A DNA stretch of 56,169 nt, from positions 1 to 56,169 of the forward strand of contig JAGFNK010000343.1 of the NCBI GenBank assembly GCA_025769875.1. Reading direction: 5' to 3'. Below are positions 27,516-39,667 of the stretch, piece after piece; the first letter of the stretch is position 1, and the number at the start of each line of letters is the position of its first letter. The position numbers and the translations under genes are program-made. The notes below the pieces were generated by a model that saw only the letters and a program-made list of their open reading frames with translations, ran no database searches and was not told the DNA's origin. Source of the stretch: Russula earlei. Taxonomy: Eukaryota > Basidiomycota > Agaricomycetes > Russulales > Russulaceae.

Positions 27516-28637
27516 TAATTCTGCTTTGCAGGCTGCCGTTTTGTGTGTTTGTGTTTGTACCAGTCCCACCCACTCATGCACCACAGCCCATGTTTGCCAT
27601 CACCACCTTCTATGGTGAAGACTTTGATGCCATGGCTGGAAGACATCAATTAGACAGCCATGCAAGCTGGGCTTGCCATCTGCCATTTATTTCACTGGAA
27701 CATCTTCACTGGGTGCCAGATCCCATGGCACATCACCAATTGATGGGAGAGAGAAAAAGCAGAAGAAGCAAGACAAACAAGGGAGAAACAAGAAGGGGGA
27801 AATGTCTGGGAATGGAAGCATGGAGTGAGTGAGGTTGAATGCAAGGATGAAAGCTGGCGAGGAGGTAGAGCTGAGTAAGTAGGCTGAAGCAAGCAGAAGA
27901 CAAGTGAAGAGGTGAAGGTGGTGAGTGATGAATTCAGCATAGTGGTGACTATTGTTGAATGGCTTTGTTTTCAGCTGAGTTAGATTCTAATCAATTTTGG
28001 GGGGATGGAGACAATGGATTCCCTGACTCTGACAAATGACAATCTACAATATGCTATTTAAACTAAATCTGAATCAAGGGAAAAGGGCCACTTCAAAGGG
28101 GAGTCATCTGGTGGTTTAGAGCTTGCTTAAAGATGTGACCATAGTCCTCAAACCCATGAACTCTTGACAGAAATCCCAGGCACACCAGGCACACCAGTCT
28201 TGACCAGTTTTTATCTTGCTTGAAAGCTGATGTGACTGTGACTGGACATTCTACAATCCAGTTTGACCTTGACTGAAAGTTCATTCAAGATCAGTCAGGT
28301 CAGGTTCAGTCAAGCAGTTTTTTGCAGTCAATGTGACCTGACCTGAAAGCCCTAATTGCATTGGAGTCATGTATTTAAGTTTGGGTGTTGGACAGGAGGA
28401 ACCCAGTTTTTTAGTACTTAGAATACAATATACAAGCTATATTATGCATTACATGGAACATAGAAGTAAATTGTTGGGGGCATTGAGAGGTGGGATCAAA
28501 GGAGATGTGGGTGGTGTGGTGGTGCAGATGTTAATGAGGTGGCGAATGCAGCATGCATGCAGATGCCATTGCATGTCACAGTGGCAATGATGATGCAAAT
28601 GTGTCACCTGAGTCCATGCATAGGCATGTGGTGGGGG
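27516..28637. other. Dispersed repeats, no gene
   Basis: 27518-27620 continues the repeat found at 22255-22340. 28085-28350 matches, inverted, about 48365-48560, with GACTGG and GGTCAGGTCA motifs that again suggest a hAT-like non-autonomous element. The rest (27620-28080, 28350-28637) shows nothing recognisable. Confidence 0.4.
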
Positions 28638-29840
28638 TGTAGCACACCAGGTTGGGGCATGTGGAGTCCATGGGGCTTGATCTGAGAGGAGTGTGTGAGA
28701 TGGAAAGAGAAAGAGAAGGGAGGAAAATAGGAAGGAGGACATATGGGCAAGGTGTTAAGACTCACTGTCGAACTATCCAGTTCAAGAGTGAGGGATAAGC
28801 TTGAAGATGAGTCAATAGACGTCCAAGACTGCGTGGGCAAGAAGTAGAGTCCAGAGTAGTAACAGATACTAGAGAGGTATTGTTACTGTGAGAGTCGAGC
28901 AATCACGCAGGGAAGAGGCCAGGATAGTCACAAGGGGATGGTCCTTAAAGGAGTATCCCAGGGATGGAGAGTGCCGTAAACAAATGGACAGTCTGAGGAC
29001 TGTCCGCTACTTTATTGAGCGCTTATATACTACAAGAGAACTGCTAAATAGGGAACAAGTCATAACCTTGTTATCAAGCACCATAGAGTGATGAGTAAGA
29101 AGTCGGAGGACGCTTACTGAGCATGCTCGGTCATGCTCAGTAAGCTGCTGAGTAAGAAGCTTCTCTTGATGAGTAAGAGCTTCCATTGTCCACGTGTTCA
29201 CTGCTTTAGTGCACGTGTAAGCACCTGATTCGTTTCCTGTTAGTTAGTTTAGGGCCGGTCATTTGGGGACTTGAAGTTTGGTTAGGAATAGTGTTATCTT
29301 ATAAGGCCCTTATATAGTTCTATTAGGGTCCTTAGAGTCAACCCTAATACTTCTATTAAGGTCCTTAGTGTTGCCTTATAGTTCGTTCTATAGTTATTAG
29401 AGTTGGTCTAATAATGCGTTGTAGGGCCTTTGATACTAGGTTAGTACCTATTGTAGAGTTTCTAGGGTCGTTCCAAAGGGTCCTTAGGAAGGCCCTAATA
29501 CTGTCTTTTGTTGCTAGAAGGGTTGCCTTTAAGTGGGGCTTGCTGTATGTCGATTGTGCCGAGAATCGCTCGCGCAACAATGCGCGCGTGATATTGTGGA
29601 CACCTCTACTCACCCCTTTTGCTCGTGTGAACAGGGTGACACCATAGAGGCTGGGTTTCCTCCTATAAGGAAGGGTCCTTCAAGGGCCCTCTCCGGAGAA
29701 TGGTTCATGACACAAGGGAGATGAGAGGAAGAGGGAGACAAAAGAAGGGAGAGGAAGACACATGGATGAGGGATGTGTGGGAGGTGGGGGCAAGTGCAGG
29801 TCATGTGAGTTTCCCAGTCAGCAGGCTCACACACCTTACA
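28638..29840 (-). mobile_element. LTR-E-like repeat split by LTR-A
   Basis: The right end reads, inverted, TGTAAGGTGTGTGAGCCTGC, the start shared by repeats at 21960, 30756, 49354 and 50765. The left end reads, inverted, …TGGTGTGCTACA, like the end of the copy at 49851. Without the LTR-A insert only about 240 bases remain. No target duplication is seen, so the family is tentative. Confidence 0.35.
28753..29712 (-). mobile_element. Solo LTR-A, 960 bp
   Basis: TGTTAAGACTC...GGTTCATGACA, duplication CAAGG on both sides (28748-28752 and 29713-29717). Nearly the inverse of the copy at 22443. The first bases carry a C-to-T change (TGTTAAG for TGTCAAG). Confidence 0.92.
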
Positions 29841-29879
29841 TCTCCCAGGGGGTTTAATTTTGACCATTCCTGGTCAATC

Positions 29880-30737
29880 TTCATCTTGTGAGGAGATTTT
29901 GGCATTGTGCATGTGTGAAATCATCAAGAATGGCCTCTGGCTCCAAACTTTGCATGTCTGGCATGTGTTGGCAAACAGCTTGTGATGGTGGCAGCTTCTG
30001 CTTCTCTGAGGTGGCAGTGTGTTCTTCATTATCCAACTCTTTGTGGCATTCTTCTATTTGGTCCTTGTTAACATCTTTTACAAGGCATGGCAGCAAGACA
30101 GCAGTTGGCAGACAAGAGATGGCAGCATGGTTGGGAAGCAGGAGCATGGGCAGCAAGTGAGAGTTCATAGCCATAAGTGTAGGGGGCACAACTGGTGCTA
30201 GGGCAGCTGGGGAGGTGGCTGGTGATACAGTGGACAGGGCTGACATGCAAAGGGAGGGGTGATACATTGACGGAGGTGGAGGGATGGTGGGCAGCGAGCC
30301 TGGCTTGTGTGACTGTTGTGCTGATGTCTTCTGGCCATGGCATCAAGGTTGTCTCCATAGCAGGTGGTGGTGGCATGCATGGATGATGGCACACAAATGG
30401 ACAGGGAGGCAATGTGGGAGGTGGTGTGTGGTGCAATATTGTTGTCAGTGGGGGCTTCTTCTGTGGTGATGGTGTGGTGGGAGTTGTGGATTGTTCTGCA
30501 GGGTGGCATTGCTGGGCTCAGGTCCAAGGCCTTGGTCTTCTTGGGTGGTGCTGGTGGCATGAGGTGACAACAGTGCTTCATTGCTGGTTTCATGCATGAC
30601 TGAGACTGATGCAGTGGGTGGTGAGACAGTGGCTGGGGGTGGGACCAAGGAGACAGGCAAAGCAGGGGTGACAGCAGAGACAGACAGAGCAGGGATGGTA
30701 GTGGGTGGCACAGGGGCAATAACAGATGGCAGGGACT
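29880..30737 (-). pseudogene. Remnant of the Ser/Pro-rich repeated ORF family
   Basis: Minus-strand frames at 30445-30711 (…ATSTTQEDQGLGPEP), 30068-30436 (PPPAMETTLMPWPEDIST) and 29881-30267 resemble, in order, successive blocks of the FB1 ORF. It is broken by frame changes. The last part (KDVNKDQIEECHKELDNEEH) is acidic and may be a C-terminus, but I do not recognise it. There are no long inverted repeats around it, unlike in FB1. Confidence 0.4.
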
Positions 30738-31466
30738 GTTACAACATTTTCCCTTTGTAAGGCGGATTCCTGCTGGCCATGGAGTCATGTGATTTGGGGG
30801 TATTGGTTGACTGCCAACATGATCCCCATGAAAACTAACTCCTACGCCTGACATGTCTCTCCATCAAGTCTCTCCCCCTGTGTTTCTCCTTACCTCCATT
30901 TTTCCATTTCATTCCTTCCACCACCACCTTCCTTCACGCCTCACAAGAATGACCTCACCAGTTGTTCGGACCAATCTTGAAGCGTGGATGTCGCCAAAGC
31001 CCTCTCTCTCTCATGCTTTTCCAGCCCACCTCCTCACCCCATCGTCAACGACGTCACCAAAGCTCTCTCTTTCATGTTCTTCCAGCCCACTTCCTTGCAT
31101 CCTCATTGACCCCATCATCATTCATCTAGACCTTTCGTCATTTTCAAGTCTGTCGCCTCATGCCCTCAACGACCATGTCATCACCTTCCTTGTCCTTTCA
31201 TCGTTTCACAGTCTGCTGCCTCGTGAACTCATCAACTGTCTCGCACCCACACCCTTGACTTCCTTTCATCATGTAGCAATTCCACCTGCGCCGTCCAGTC
31301 CACTCTCGACTTCCTTTCATCGCATACCAATTGCACCCACACCTGTTGGCCAGCTCTCAACCCCCTTTCATTGCGTTGCCCCACCGTGACTACCATGATG
31401 CATTCATCCATCTTTTCCATCATCACTGCAGTCAGATGCAAGGGCTCTGTCATGGTAACTAGCCAT
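30738..31466 (+). repeat. LTR-C end joined to an LTR-E-like start
   Basis: TGTTACAACATTTTCCCTT (30738-30756) is the plus-strand start of LTR-C, abruptly followed by TGTAAGGCGGATTCCTGC, the LTR-E-like start. The rest, with repeated …CTTTCATC…CACCC units around 31255-31380, holds no recognised gene. Confidence 0.4.
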
Positions 31467-32185
31467 GTCAGTTCACAAGTGAAAAACAAGTCGATGATAG
31501 AGAGGTGTTCAAGAAACGGGCTGGTTCCTGTGTATAATGAGTAAGGATCCCTGCAGCGGTCAAAGTGTTTTATGCTAAGCAGTTTATGGCCAATAGACCC
31601 TTCCTAGTATGACTTGGTCCGTTGAGAAGCTAGGGTAAGTTTATAATAGGATAGACTAGGGCTGGTTCTACTAGCTATATGCGTTCAAGTCCATCGGGGA
31701 CCTTGAACAACACAGAGAGAGTAGAGGAAGGTAGGTCTTAAAGGAGGAGAGCTCTTCTCAGGGGAGTGAAGAGAGACTCTTAGGGAAGGAAGGGAAAGGC
31801 GAAGAGTAGATGGTGGATGGTGTGTTGAGAGTTGATGAAATGGAGAGGTGGTTGTGGTTTAAGTTTGTGAGAGTGAAGTGGGTTGCAGGAGAATATGTTG
31901 GACAAGAGTAGGTTGGATTCTACAAGAGACCAAGCTTAGGGCTTTGGTCACAAAGTACTGAGCTTAAATATACAGGAGAAGCGCAGCAATAGCTGTGCTT
32001 TGACTGTGCTACTAGTATAGTAGGAGTCATAATAAGTAGGAGTCATAGGAATGAGGCCACGAATGAGTCAGAACCAAGTAACTGTGCTGCACAGTAGGTG
32101 CGCAGCATTGCACAGTCAAAACTAAGAAGTGAATATAAATGGGAAGAGAACCAAACAAAGGGAAAGTAACAGCAATCCAGTGTTA

Positions 32186-33804
32186 CAGTGACCCAAAAAA
32201 CTGTTCAAATGTTTTGTACATTTTCATTGTATTAACCATATCTAGAGAACCACTGCAGCTGATAACATGTTAGTGGGCTTTTTTTAAAGCTCTACATCAT
32301 AGCTTTGTAATACAATACTATATATACTATGAACATAATTATGTAAGAAGATATAAGGTATTTCTTCCAGTGTATCCATTTGAACAGTTTTTTTGCCTTG
32401 GTATCTAAATAGGGTATATGCCAAACATCAGTAGTTTGTGTATCCTCCATTTGCTTTGAACACCTCTTCCACCCTCCTAGGCATACATTCTATCAAATTC
32501 TGCACAACAGTATGATCAATGGCCTCCCATTCCAGCTGTGTGCACTCCCAAAGTTCATTGATTCCCTTAGGGGGTGTTGGATAAGCTGCAAGCTTCTTTT
32601 TGAGATGAGCCCAAAGATGCTCAATAGGATTGAGGTCTGGGGATTGAGCTGGCCAGTCCATGACCTGAATTCTGTGGTCTTGGAACCAAGATGTGGCAAG
32701 CCTGCTCTTGTGGATAGAGGCATTGTCCTGTTAAAAGAGGGTATCTTTGCATTTCTTCTTGAACTACTTGATAGATGCAAGTAGTTCATCCTCCAAAATG
32801 CTGCAATAAAGTTCAGCATCCATCCTTTCATCAATCTTTGCTGCATGCCCAACTCCTTCCCAAGACATGCAGCCCCACAACATCAAGGAACCTCCTCCAT
32901 GTTTGACTGTTGGCTGAACAAGGCATTCAGAAAGGTGCTCTCCTCTTTTTTTCCAAGCCCATTTCTTGCCATCTGAGCCCATACAATTGATTTTGGTCTC
33001 ATCTGACCAAATTACCCTCTTTCAGTCCTCCACAGTCCAGTATAGGTACTTTTCTGCAAAGTCCTTTCTGGCCCTATAGTGACTTGGTTTAAGGTAAGGC
33101 CTCTTCTTCTTTGTAACTGCCTTCAAGCCTGCCTTGTTAAGGTAGTTTCAAATGGTCTGATTGGAGATAGTGGACTCTTTGATGATCTCCAACCTTCTAG
33201 CAACCTGAGGAGCAGTATCTGCTTCTCCAGAGCTAAGAAGGTGTGTGGCAAAGCAGATGTCAAGGTCAGAGAGCTTGGAAGGACAACCTCCAGAGGACTT
33301 TGGAAGGTCAGGAAGGTATTTCTGGAAAATGTTGGTGATTGAACCAATGCTTCTGTGTGCTGCCTTGGCAATGTTACTAACTGAATGGTTGGCCTGGAGA
33401 AGGGAGATGATGTAGTTGACTTCATGAGGAAGAAGAGACTTCATGATGTTGTTGGTGAAGAAGAAGCAGCTTTTTTGGCTTATTTGCACATGGTTTGAGT
33501 TTATTATAGGTCACATGACCTCCATGTTCAATTTTAGCCCTCTGGGGAAAGAATATGAATCTCAATCTGAGAAATAATGAATTCACTAACCAAGGCCAAA
33601 AAACTGTTCAAATGGGTACACCAGCAAACATACCTTATATCTTCCTAAATAATTATGCTTATGCTGTATAAAGTATACCATTACAAAGCTATGATGAGAG
33701 CTTGAAAACAAACCTAGTTACATATTATTATCTGCAGTGGTTCTCTAGATATGGTTAATACAATGAAAATGTACAAAACATTTGAACAGTTTTTTGGGTC
33801 ACTG
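32186..33804. mobile_element. Tc1/mariner element, 1619 bp
   Basis: Ends CAGTGACCCAAAAAACTGTT / inverse, flanked by TA (32184-32185, 33805-33806). The outer 75 bases are almost identical inverted repeats and similarity continues to about 215 bases. The motif AAAAAACTGTTCAAATG occurs four times: at each outer end and, in the opposite direction, at each inner end (about 32370-32390 and 33597-33616). The LTR-C copy near 2139 gives the uninserted target TGTTACCTGG. Confidence 0.93.
32428..33489 (-). pseudogene. Tc1 transposase, DD34E, four in-frame stops
   Basis: One frame of 353 codons with no indel. N-terminal helix-turn-helix region (VNYIISLLQANHSVSNIAKA then SIGSITNIFQ). Catalytic residues: Asp in VIWSDETK, Asp in QDNASIH, Glu in DLNPIEHLW, with 34 residues between the last two. 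Stops are TGA at about 33148, TGA in place of the Trp of VED-W-KR at about 33017, TAG at 32764 and TAA just before QDNA. TGA and TAA at these places are what C-to-T or G-to-A changes produce from CGA, TGG and CAA. It would have cut and pasted the element; now inactive. Confidence 0.88.
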
Positions 33805-33950
33805 TACCTGGATGTGTATGGATCACATGATAACACAGAAGGGGTCACAAGACATAAGAGATCACAAGACCAGTCAGTAAAGGGATGTATGCAAGCAAGC
33901 AGTCCATAGCAAAAGGTAAGAAGTAAACATAAAGGGAAAATGGTGTAATA

Positions 33951-34507
33951 GGCTCAGTGCCCCGATGATGCACGATTACCATTGCCAGAACTATCATACG
34001 TTACCTCTCCACCTGTTTTCAGCCATGAATTCTCTGAGTGCCTTTGTCTTCTTTGATTCATTTACTTCTGATTGGTTTCGTTTACCTTATGCGTTTTGGA
34101 TTCCTTACACAGACCTTGTTTCCTCTACTCACTGTTCGCATCTCTGGTACTCCCACTCCCCTGAATGTCCCTCTCCTTTGAAGTTCTTGCTCTGTATAAA
34201 AAGTCACTAGTTATGTCTCGGAATATCATCATCCTTTTGGTTCAGAAAGAAAACCTCCCTCCTACGTGCCGCCACAAAATCAACGCCAACGTGTTCAACT
34301 CAGCTTCACCTTTCTGACCCACCTTTGCATTTTTGCCCTTTCATCTTCCACGCCTCTGCCTTGACGCATTATCAGCCTTGTACCAACCTTCTAGCCGCAT
34401 CATGTCTGTGAGCTGGAGAATACTCTTGCTCTTCTACTCTCCTTCTTCCTCTCCTGGTCTCGACTGTCTTATGATTCTCTCTTGCACGTCACCTGACGTG
34501 CTTCACC
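33951..34507. other. No gene recognised, between two inverted LTR-C copies
   Basis: Contains TGTATAAAAAG at about 34193, which could be a TATA box, and a Phe/Ser/Leu-rich frame at 33965-34210 that I do not recognise. No match elsewhere in the window noticed. Confidence 0.3.
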
Positions 34508-35337
34508 TTTATGTTTACTTCTTACCTTCTGTTACAGACTGCTTGCTTTTGTACATCCCTGGTCTTGTGATCTCTTATGCCTTCTGCATTATCATGTGAT
34601 CCATACACATCCAGGTAACACTGGATTGCTGGTACTTTCCCTTTGTTTGGTTCTCTTTCCATTTATATTTGTTTCTTAGCTTTGACTGTGCAATGCTGCA
34701 CATTTACTGTGCAGCACAGTGACTCAGTTCTGACTCATTCATGGCCTCATTCTTATGACTCCTACTTATTATGACTCCTACTATACTGGTAGCACAGTCA
34801 AAGTGCAGCTATTGCTGCGCTTCTCCTGTATATATAAGCTCAGTACTGTGTGACCAAAGCCCTAAGCTTGGTCTCTTGTAGAATCCAACCTACTCTTGTC
34901 CAGACATATTCACCTGCAACCCACTCCACTCCTAATCCTCAAACCACATCCATCTCTCAATTTTATCGACTTCTCTCACACACACACCATCTACCATCTA
35001 CTCTCCCTATCCCTTCCTCCCCTAAGAGTCTCTCTTCACTCTACTGAGAAGAGCTCATCTCCTTAAAGACCTACCCTCCTCTTCTCTCTGCATGTTCAAG
35101 GTATAAGATGGACTTGAACACATATAGCTAGTAGAACCAGCCCTAATCTATTCCATTACAAACTTACCCTAGCTTCTCAATGGACCAAGTCATACTAGGA
35201 AGGGTCTATTGGCCATAACCTGCTTAGCATAAAACACTTCAACTGCTGCAGGGATCCTTACTCTTTACAATGGGAACCAGCCCGTTCATCTGAACACACT
35301 TCAACTACCAACCTGACTTCAGGCTTGAGAACTGACA
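34508..35337 (+). mobile_element. LTR-C, plus strand
   Basis: Matches the inverse of 31467-33950 from TTTATGTTTACTTC to the end GAGAACTGACA. TATA box GTATATATAAG at about 34829, then AAGCCCTAAGCTTGG at the likely RNA start. The first about 20 bases of the family (TGTTACAACATTTTCCC) are replaced, so the 5' edge is damaged. Confidence 0.65.
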
Positions 35338-35761
35338 CAGCTAGTTACTGTGACAGAGATAGAGTGGTGGAGGCTGATGTGGTGGAGACAGATATGACAG
35401 GGGCAGCAGAGTCTATGGGGCTGGCAGGAGTCAAGATGGGGGTGACAGCAAGGGCTGAAACAATGGTGGACAAGGCAATGGAGAAGGCTGAGGGCATGGT
35501 GGTGATGGTTGGCTGAGCTGAGCCTGAGGTACTGTAGCAGGCAGTGCAAAGATGTTGGTGGGTGAGGCTGGGGCTATGGGTGTGGCAGTGCACAAGATGA
35601 GGACTGGGGTGGCAACAGGAGACATAGAGGCAGTGGCTGGCAATGCCAGTGATATGATGGTTGACAGGCCTTAGGAATCTGGAGTTGAAGTGGTGGAGGG
35701 TGAGACTGGAACAGAGAGGGGAAATGTGGAGGCAGTGGCAGCAGCTGGTGATACTACTGAG
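35338..35761 (-). pseudogene. C-terminal part of a Ser/Pro/Thr-rich ORF split by LTR-A and FB2
   Basis: On the minus strand this reads VVSPAAATASTFPLS, a TAA, then SLALPATASMSPVATP and further Ala/Pro/Ser sequence. Joining it to 36730-36816 after removing LTR-A and one CTGAG, and then to 40322-40591 after removing FB2 and one TA, gives one continuous frame across both junctions. No known domain; the composition is that of the FB1 ORF. Confidence 0.5.
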
Positions 35762-36729
35762 TGTCATGAACCACTTCCTGGAGAGGGCCCTTGAAGGGCC
35801 CTTCCTTATTAGAGAAAACCCAGCCTCTATGGTGCCACCCTGTTCACACAGGCAAAAGGGGTGAGTAGAGGTGTCCACAATATTGTGTGCACATTGTCAC
35901 GCAAGCGATTCTCAGCACAATCAACATACAGCAAGCCCCACTTAGTGGCAACCCTTTTAGCAATAATGGACAGTATTATAGCCTCTCTAAGGACCCTTTA
36001 GGACAACTCTAAGTGATCTACAAGAGGGACTAACAAGACACTAATAGCCCTACAACATGTTATTAGACTAACTCTAATAACCTTAGAATGAACTATAAAG
36101 CAATACTAAGGACCTTAATAGAAGTATTAGGGTCGACTCTAAGGACCCTAATAGAACTATATAAGGGGCCTTATAAGCAACTCTATTCCTTGAACCAAAC
36201 TACAAGTCCTCAAATGACCAGCCCTAAACTAACTAACAGTAAATGAATCAGGTGCTTTGCACATGTACTAGAGCAGTGAACACATGGACAGTAAAGGCTC
36301 TTACTCATCAAGAGAAGCCTTCTTACTCAGCAGCTTACTGAGCATGACTGAGCATGCTCAGTAAGCATCCTCTGACTTCTTACTCATCTACCAATTGTGC
36401 TTGATAACAAGGTTAAGACTTGTTCCCTATTTAGCAGCTCTCTTGTAGTATATAAGCACTCAATAAAGTAGTGGACAGTCTTCAGACTGTCCATTCGATT
36501 TGCGGCACTCTATTACTGAGGGTACTCCTTTAGGTCTGCCCTATCTAGCACGCCCTGGCTCTTTCTCTTCGTGATCACCTCTCACAGCCGATACCAGTCC
36601 CTCTCTGGTACCTGCTACTTGTTTGGACTGTTCTCTTTGCCAACTTTGTCTTGGAATTCAGTCGACTTGTCTCCCAGCTCCTACTGTATCTCACTCTTGA
36701 ACAGGATTGTTCAACAGTGAGTCCTGACA
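35762..36729 (+). mobile_element. Solo LTR-A, 968 bp
   Basis: TGTCATGAACC...GTGAGTCCTGACA with duplication CTGAG (35757-35761 and 36730-36734). The TATA box, AATAAA and hairpin GGACAGTC-TTCA-GACTGTCC are conserved near 36447-36492. Confidence 0.93.
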
Positions 36730-37471
36730 CTGAGGTTGTGGGTGAGGTGGTGGTGGTGGGTGTAGATGTGATGGTGGGAGTGGGTGAAGCAGAGATGGCA
36801 GCAGTGGGAGTGATTATTGCCGTTTTCAGCGCACTTGGCGGAGTTTGAATTCCACCCAAATCGGCGCAGAAAACCCTCTCAAACGTGCAGGGGCGAATAT
36901 CTCCCTCAAAACAGCTTCAATTCACATGAAACTTATTGTCCCTGAATCGCCTGAATGAGGGCTAGGCAGCCCCATTGTTTTCATGAGATTTGAGTGAGAA
37001 TTGGTGGAGCTGGACTCAAGCCACCTCCACATGTGTATTAGATGAATTACAACTCAAAATCACAGTCTATATCTATTATTTTTCCCTCATGTTGTACCCA
37101 TGGGCTGTCTTGAGGCAGCCCCATAGTGTTTTTGACTCAAGCGTTGTGGTGTGCAACGTCGTTTCCCTCATATCGTGTGACAGTAGCACGGTCGTGTGCC
37201 GGGAAGGAGCCCCCCCAGGAAGTGCACACCTGAGCCCATGGGGCGGTGAAGTGTGTCCAAGAATGCAGAATGACTTCATAAGACTGAAGCTCCAAAGAGG
37301 AGGAGCACCTAGCGGGAACGCGAGAACGCGTTTGTTCATTCGACTGCACTCAGGTTCACACAGATGATAAGGGAAAAACAGGGCAACTTTATTCAAGATG
37401 GTAGCAGATACAGGTGGGAACTAAGGCTAAGGGACAGGAAAAGCACAAAAGACAGGCATATGAAAGGAAAT

Positions 37472-38443
37472 CTAGACGTGAGAAGGGGACCGAAGCTGGA
37501 CAACGCGAGGTATCGAGTCGTGGTCTCCAGCGGCTGTGGTAGTGGCGTGTGGCGATTTGTGAACGATGGCCGAGGCCAGGTGTGGTGACGAGGGGTGTGG
37601 TCGAGTCGCGATGCGAGGAGGGGGAGACGATGCAAAGGAGAGGCTGGAGGGGGGATAGGGAGAGTGCTGGTGGGTGGTCGCTTGGGCGCTGATGGCGCTG
37701 CCGAACGCGATTGCGGGTGGGACGATTGGAGAACTTGGATGGCAGATGCGAGGTAGAGGAGCGAGGGGGCGTGGAAGTAGAAAGGGAGAGGGAAGACGGC
37801 GGCAGGCTGGGAAATGGACGCATAGGCGGCGTGCAGATCTCTGACTAACAAAGTGAGAGTCTAGTAAAAAAGGGGAGAAAAGCATACCGAAATGTACAGT
37901 AGCAACACCGTCCGATGGCAACGAAGACGGCGGCGTGGTACGGGGCTCTTCGGCTGTGCGTTGGGACTCGTCGGTGCATGGTGAAGGCGGGGGCGTTGAG
38001 GGCGAGGGCGTGCGGCGGTTGATGGGGGCGAGGGTGGCGTGCTGGCGGCGACGATGATGATGATGTGAGGACGAAGAGGAGATGGCACGAAAGGAATACG
38101 CACATATGTACTCTTGTAAGCGATTCGCGGCCAGCCATATAGCTGTGTGGGTGAGTCGATATCGAGGCCGTGCGCCTTTGCGACTTTTTTGCATGTCTTG
38201 TGGTCCGTGCGTTTGTGCTGTAGTGAGTTCCCAGGCTTCTGCATTTACATAGGCATAGGACTCTTCCTCCCCATCCTCATCAATAGCAGGAAGGGATGTC
38301 TTGGAAGCCTGAGCTCGTGGTTGTGATCGCTTCGGTCGAGTGGGAGTGCCTGAGCTGTCACTTTCATTTCCACCAGTTTTTTTTTCGGGCAGCCTTCCTT
38401 TGGCCAGTAGTACGTGTCGGTGCAGGCCGGCGTTTTGAAGCAC
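37472..38443 (-). pseudogene. Left-arm copy of the FB2 cargo ORF, frameshifted at its start
   Basis: Identical to the right-arm ORF from about its residue 30 onward. A run of nine T (about 38387) against eight A on the right shifts the frame, so the basic N-terminus (from 38462) is out of frame here. Diverges head to head from the right-arm copy across the 131 bp centre. Confidence 0.5.
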
Positions 38444-38680
38444 GTTGCTTCGAGCCCATGAGGGTTTAGGGGGTTGAAATGGAGGGGTAGAGCAAGGTAT
38501 GGTGCCTCATGTGTGGGCCCTGTTGTTGCGTAAAGCGTGTGCGTAAAGAGTCGTGTGGCTTATTCATCAACCGTCCACCCTGTCCACTCCGACTCCAGGA
38601 CGACGACAGGGTGTTCTTCCCTTCCCAGAGCTGCTCACCATACCTTACTCTACCCCTCCATTTCAACCCCCTAAACCCTC

Positions 38681-39667
38681 ATGGGCTCGAAGCAACGTGC
38701 TTCAAAACGCCGGCCTGCACCGACACGTACTACTGGCCAAAGGAAGGCTGCCCGAAAAAAAACTGGTGGAAATGAAAGTGACAGCTCAGGCACTCCCACT
38801 CGACCGAAGCGATCACAACCACGAGCTCAGGCTTCCAAGACATCCCTTCCTGCTATTGATGAGGATGGGGAGGAAGAGTCCTATGCCTATGTAAATGCAG
38901 AAGCCTGGGAACTCACTACAGCACAAACGCACGGACCACAAGACATGCAAAAAAGTCGCAAAGGCGCACGGCCTCGATATCGACTCACCCACACAGCTAT
39001 ATGGCTGGCCGCGAATCGCTTACAAGAGTACATATGTGCGTATTCCTTTCGTGCCATCTCCTCTTCGTCCTCACATCATCATCATCGTCGCCGCCAGCAC
39101 GCCACCCTCGCCCCCATCAACCGCCGCACGCCCTCGCCCTCAACGCCCCCGCCTTCACCATGCACCGACGAGTCCCAACGCACAGCCGAAGAGCCCCGTA
39201 CCACGCCGCCGTCTTCGTTGCCATCGGACGGTGTTGCTACTGTACATTTCGGTATGCTTTTCTCCCCTTTTTTACTAGACTCTCACTTTGTTAGTCAGAG
39301 ATCTGCACGCCGCCTATGCGTCCATTTCCCAGCCTGCCGCCGTCTTCCCTCTCCCTTTCTACTTCCACGCCCCCTCGCTCCTCTACCTCGCATCTGCCAT
39401 CCAAGTTCTCCAATCGTCCCACCCGCAATCGCGTTCGGCAGCGCCATCAGCGCCCAAGCGACCACCCACCAGCACTCTCCCTATCCCCCCTCCAGCCTCT
39501 CCTTTGCATCGTCTCCCCCTCCTCGCATCGCGACTCGACCACACCCCTCGTCACCACACCTGGCCTCGGCCATCGTTCACAAATCGCCACACGCCACTAC
39601 CACAGCCGCTGGAGACCACGACTCGATACCTCGCGTTGTCCAGCTTCGGTCCCCTTCTCACGTCTAG
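38681..39667 (+). CDS. FB2 cargo ORF, basic N-terminus, unknown function
   Basis: 328 codons from ATG 38681. The first 30 residues are rich in Lys/Arg (MGSKQRASKRRPAPTR…) and look like a nuclear localisation or DNA-binding tail. An acidic patch follows (IDEDGEEES) near residue 58, then His/Pro/Ser-rich low-complexity sequence. A likely intron (GTATGC...TTGTTAG, about 39252-39298) suggests the annotated 3' half is not read as one frame. AATAAA lies at 39744. It may be a host gene fragment captured by the element. No domain recognised. Confidence 0.4.
   Translation: MGSKQRASKRRPAPTRTTGQRKAARKKTGGNESDSSGTPTRPKRSQPRAQASKTSLPAIDEDGEEESYAYVNAEAWELTTAQTHGPQDMQKSRKGARPRYRLTHTAIWLAANRLQEYICAYSFRAISSSSSHHHHRRRQHATLAPINRRTPSPSTPPPSPCTDESQRTAEEPRTTPPSSLPSDGVATVHFGMLFSPFLLDSHFVSQRSARRLCVHFPACRRLPSPFLLPRPLAPLPRICHPSSPIVPPAIAFGSAISAQATTHQHSPYPPSSLSFASSPPPRIATRPHPSSPHLASAIVHKSPHATTTAAGDHDSIPRVVQLRSPSHV

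Larger units (their letters stand above)
31467..33950 (-). mobile_element. LTR-C, minus strand, carrying a Tc1 element
   Basis: Begins TGTCAGTTCACAAG (inverse of the LTR end) and ends at 33950 (TGGTGTAATA, a decayed TGTTGTAACA). Removing the Tc1 element gives about 860 bp that matches the plus-strand copy at 34508-35337 over most of its length. TATA region inverted at about 31966. No target duplication is visible. Confidence 0.7.

Noticed and set aside
38655..38690. Telomere-like CCCCCTAAACCCTCATGGG
   Set aside because: Barely two imperfect units inside both FB2 arms next to the ORF start; no array.
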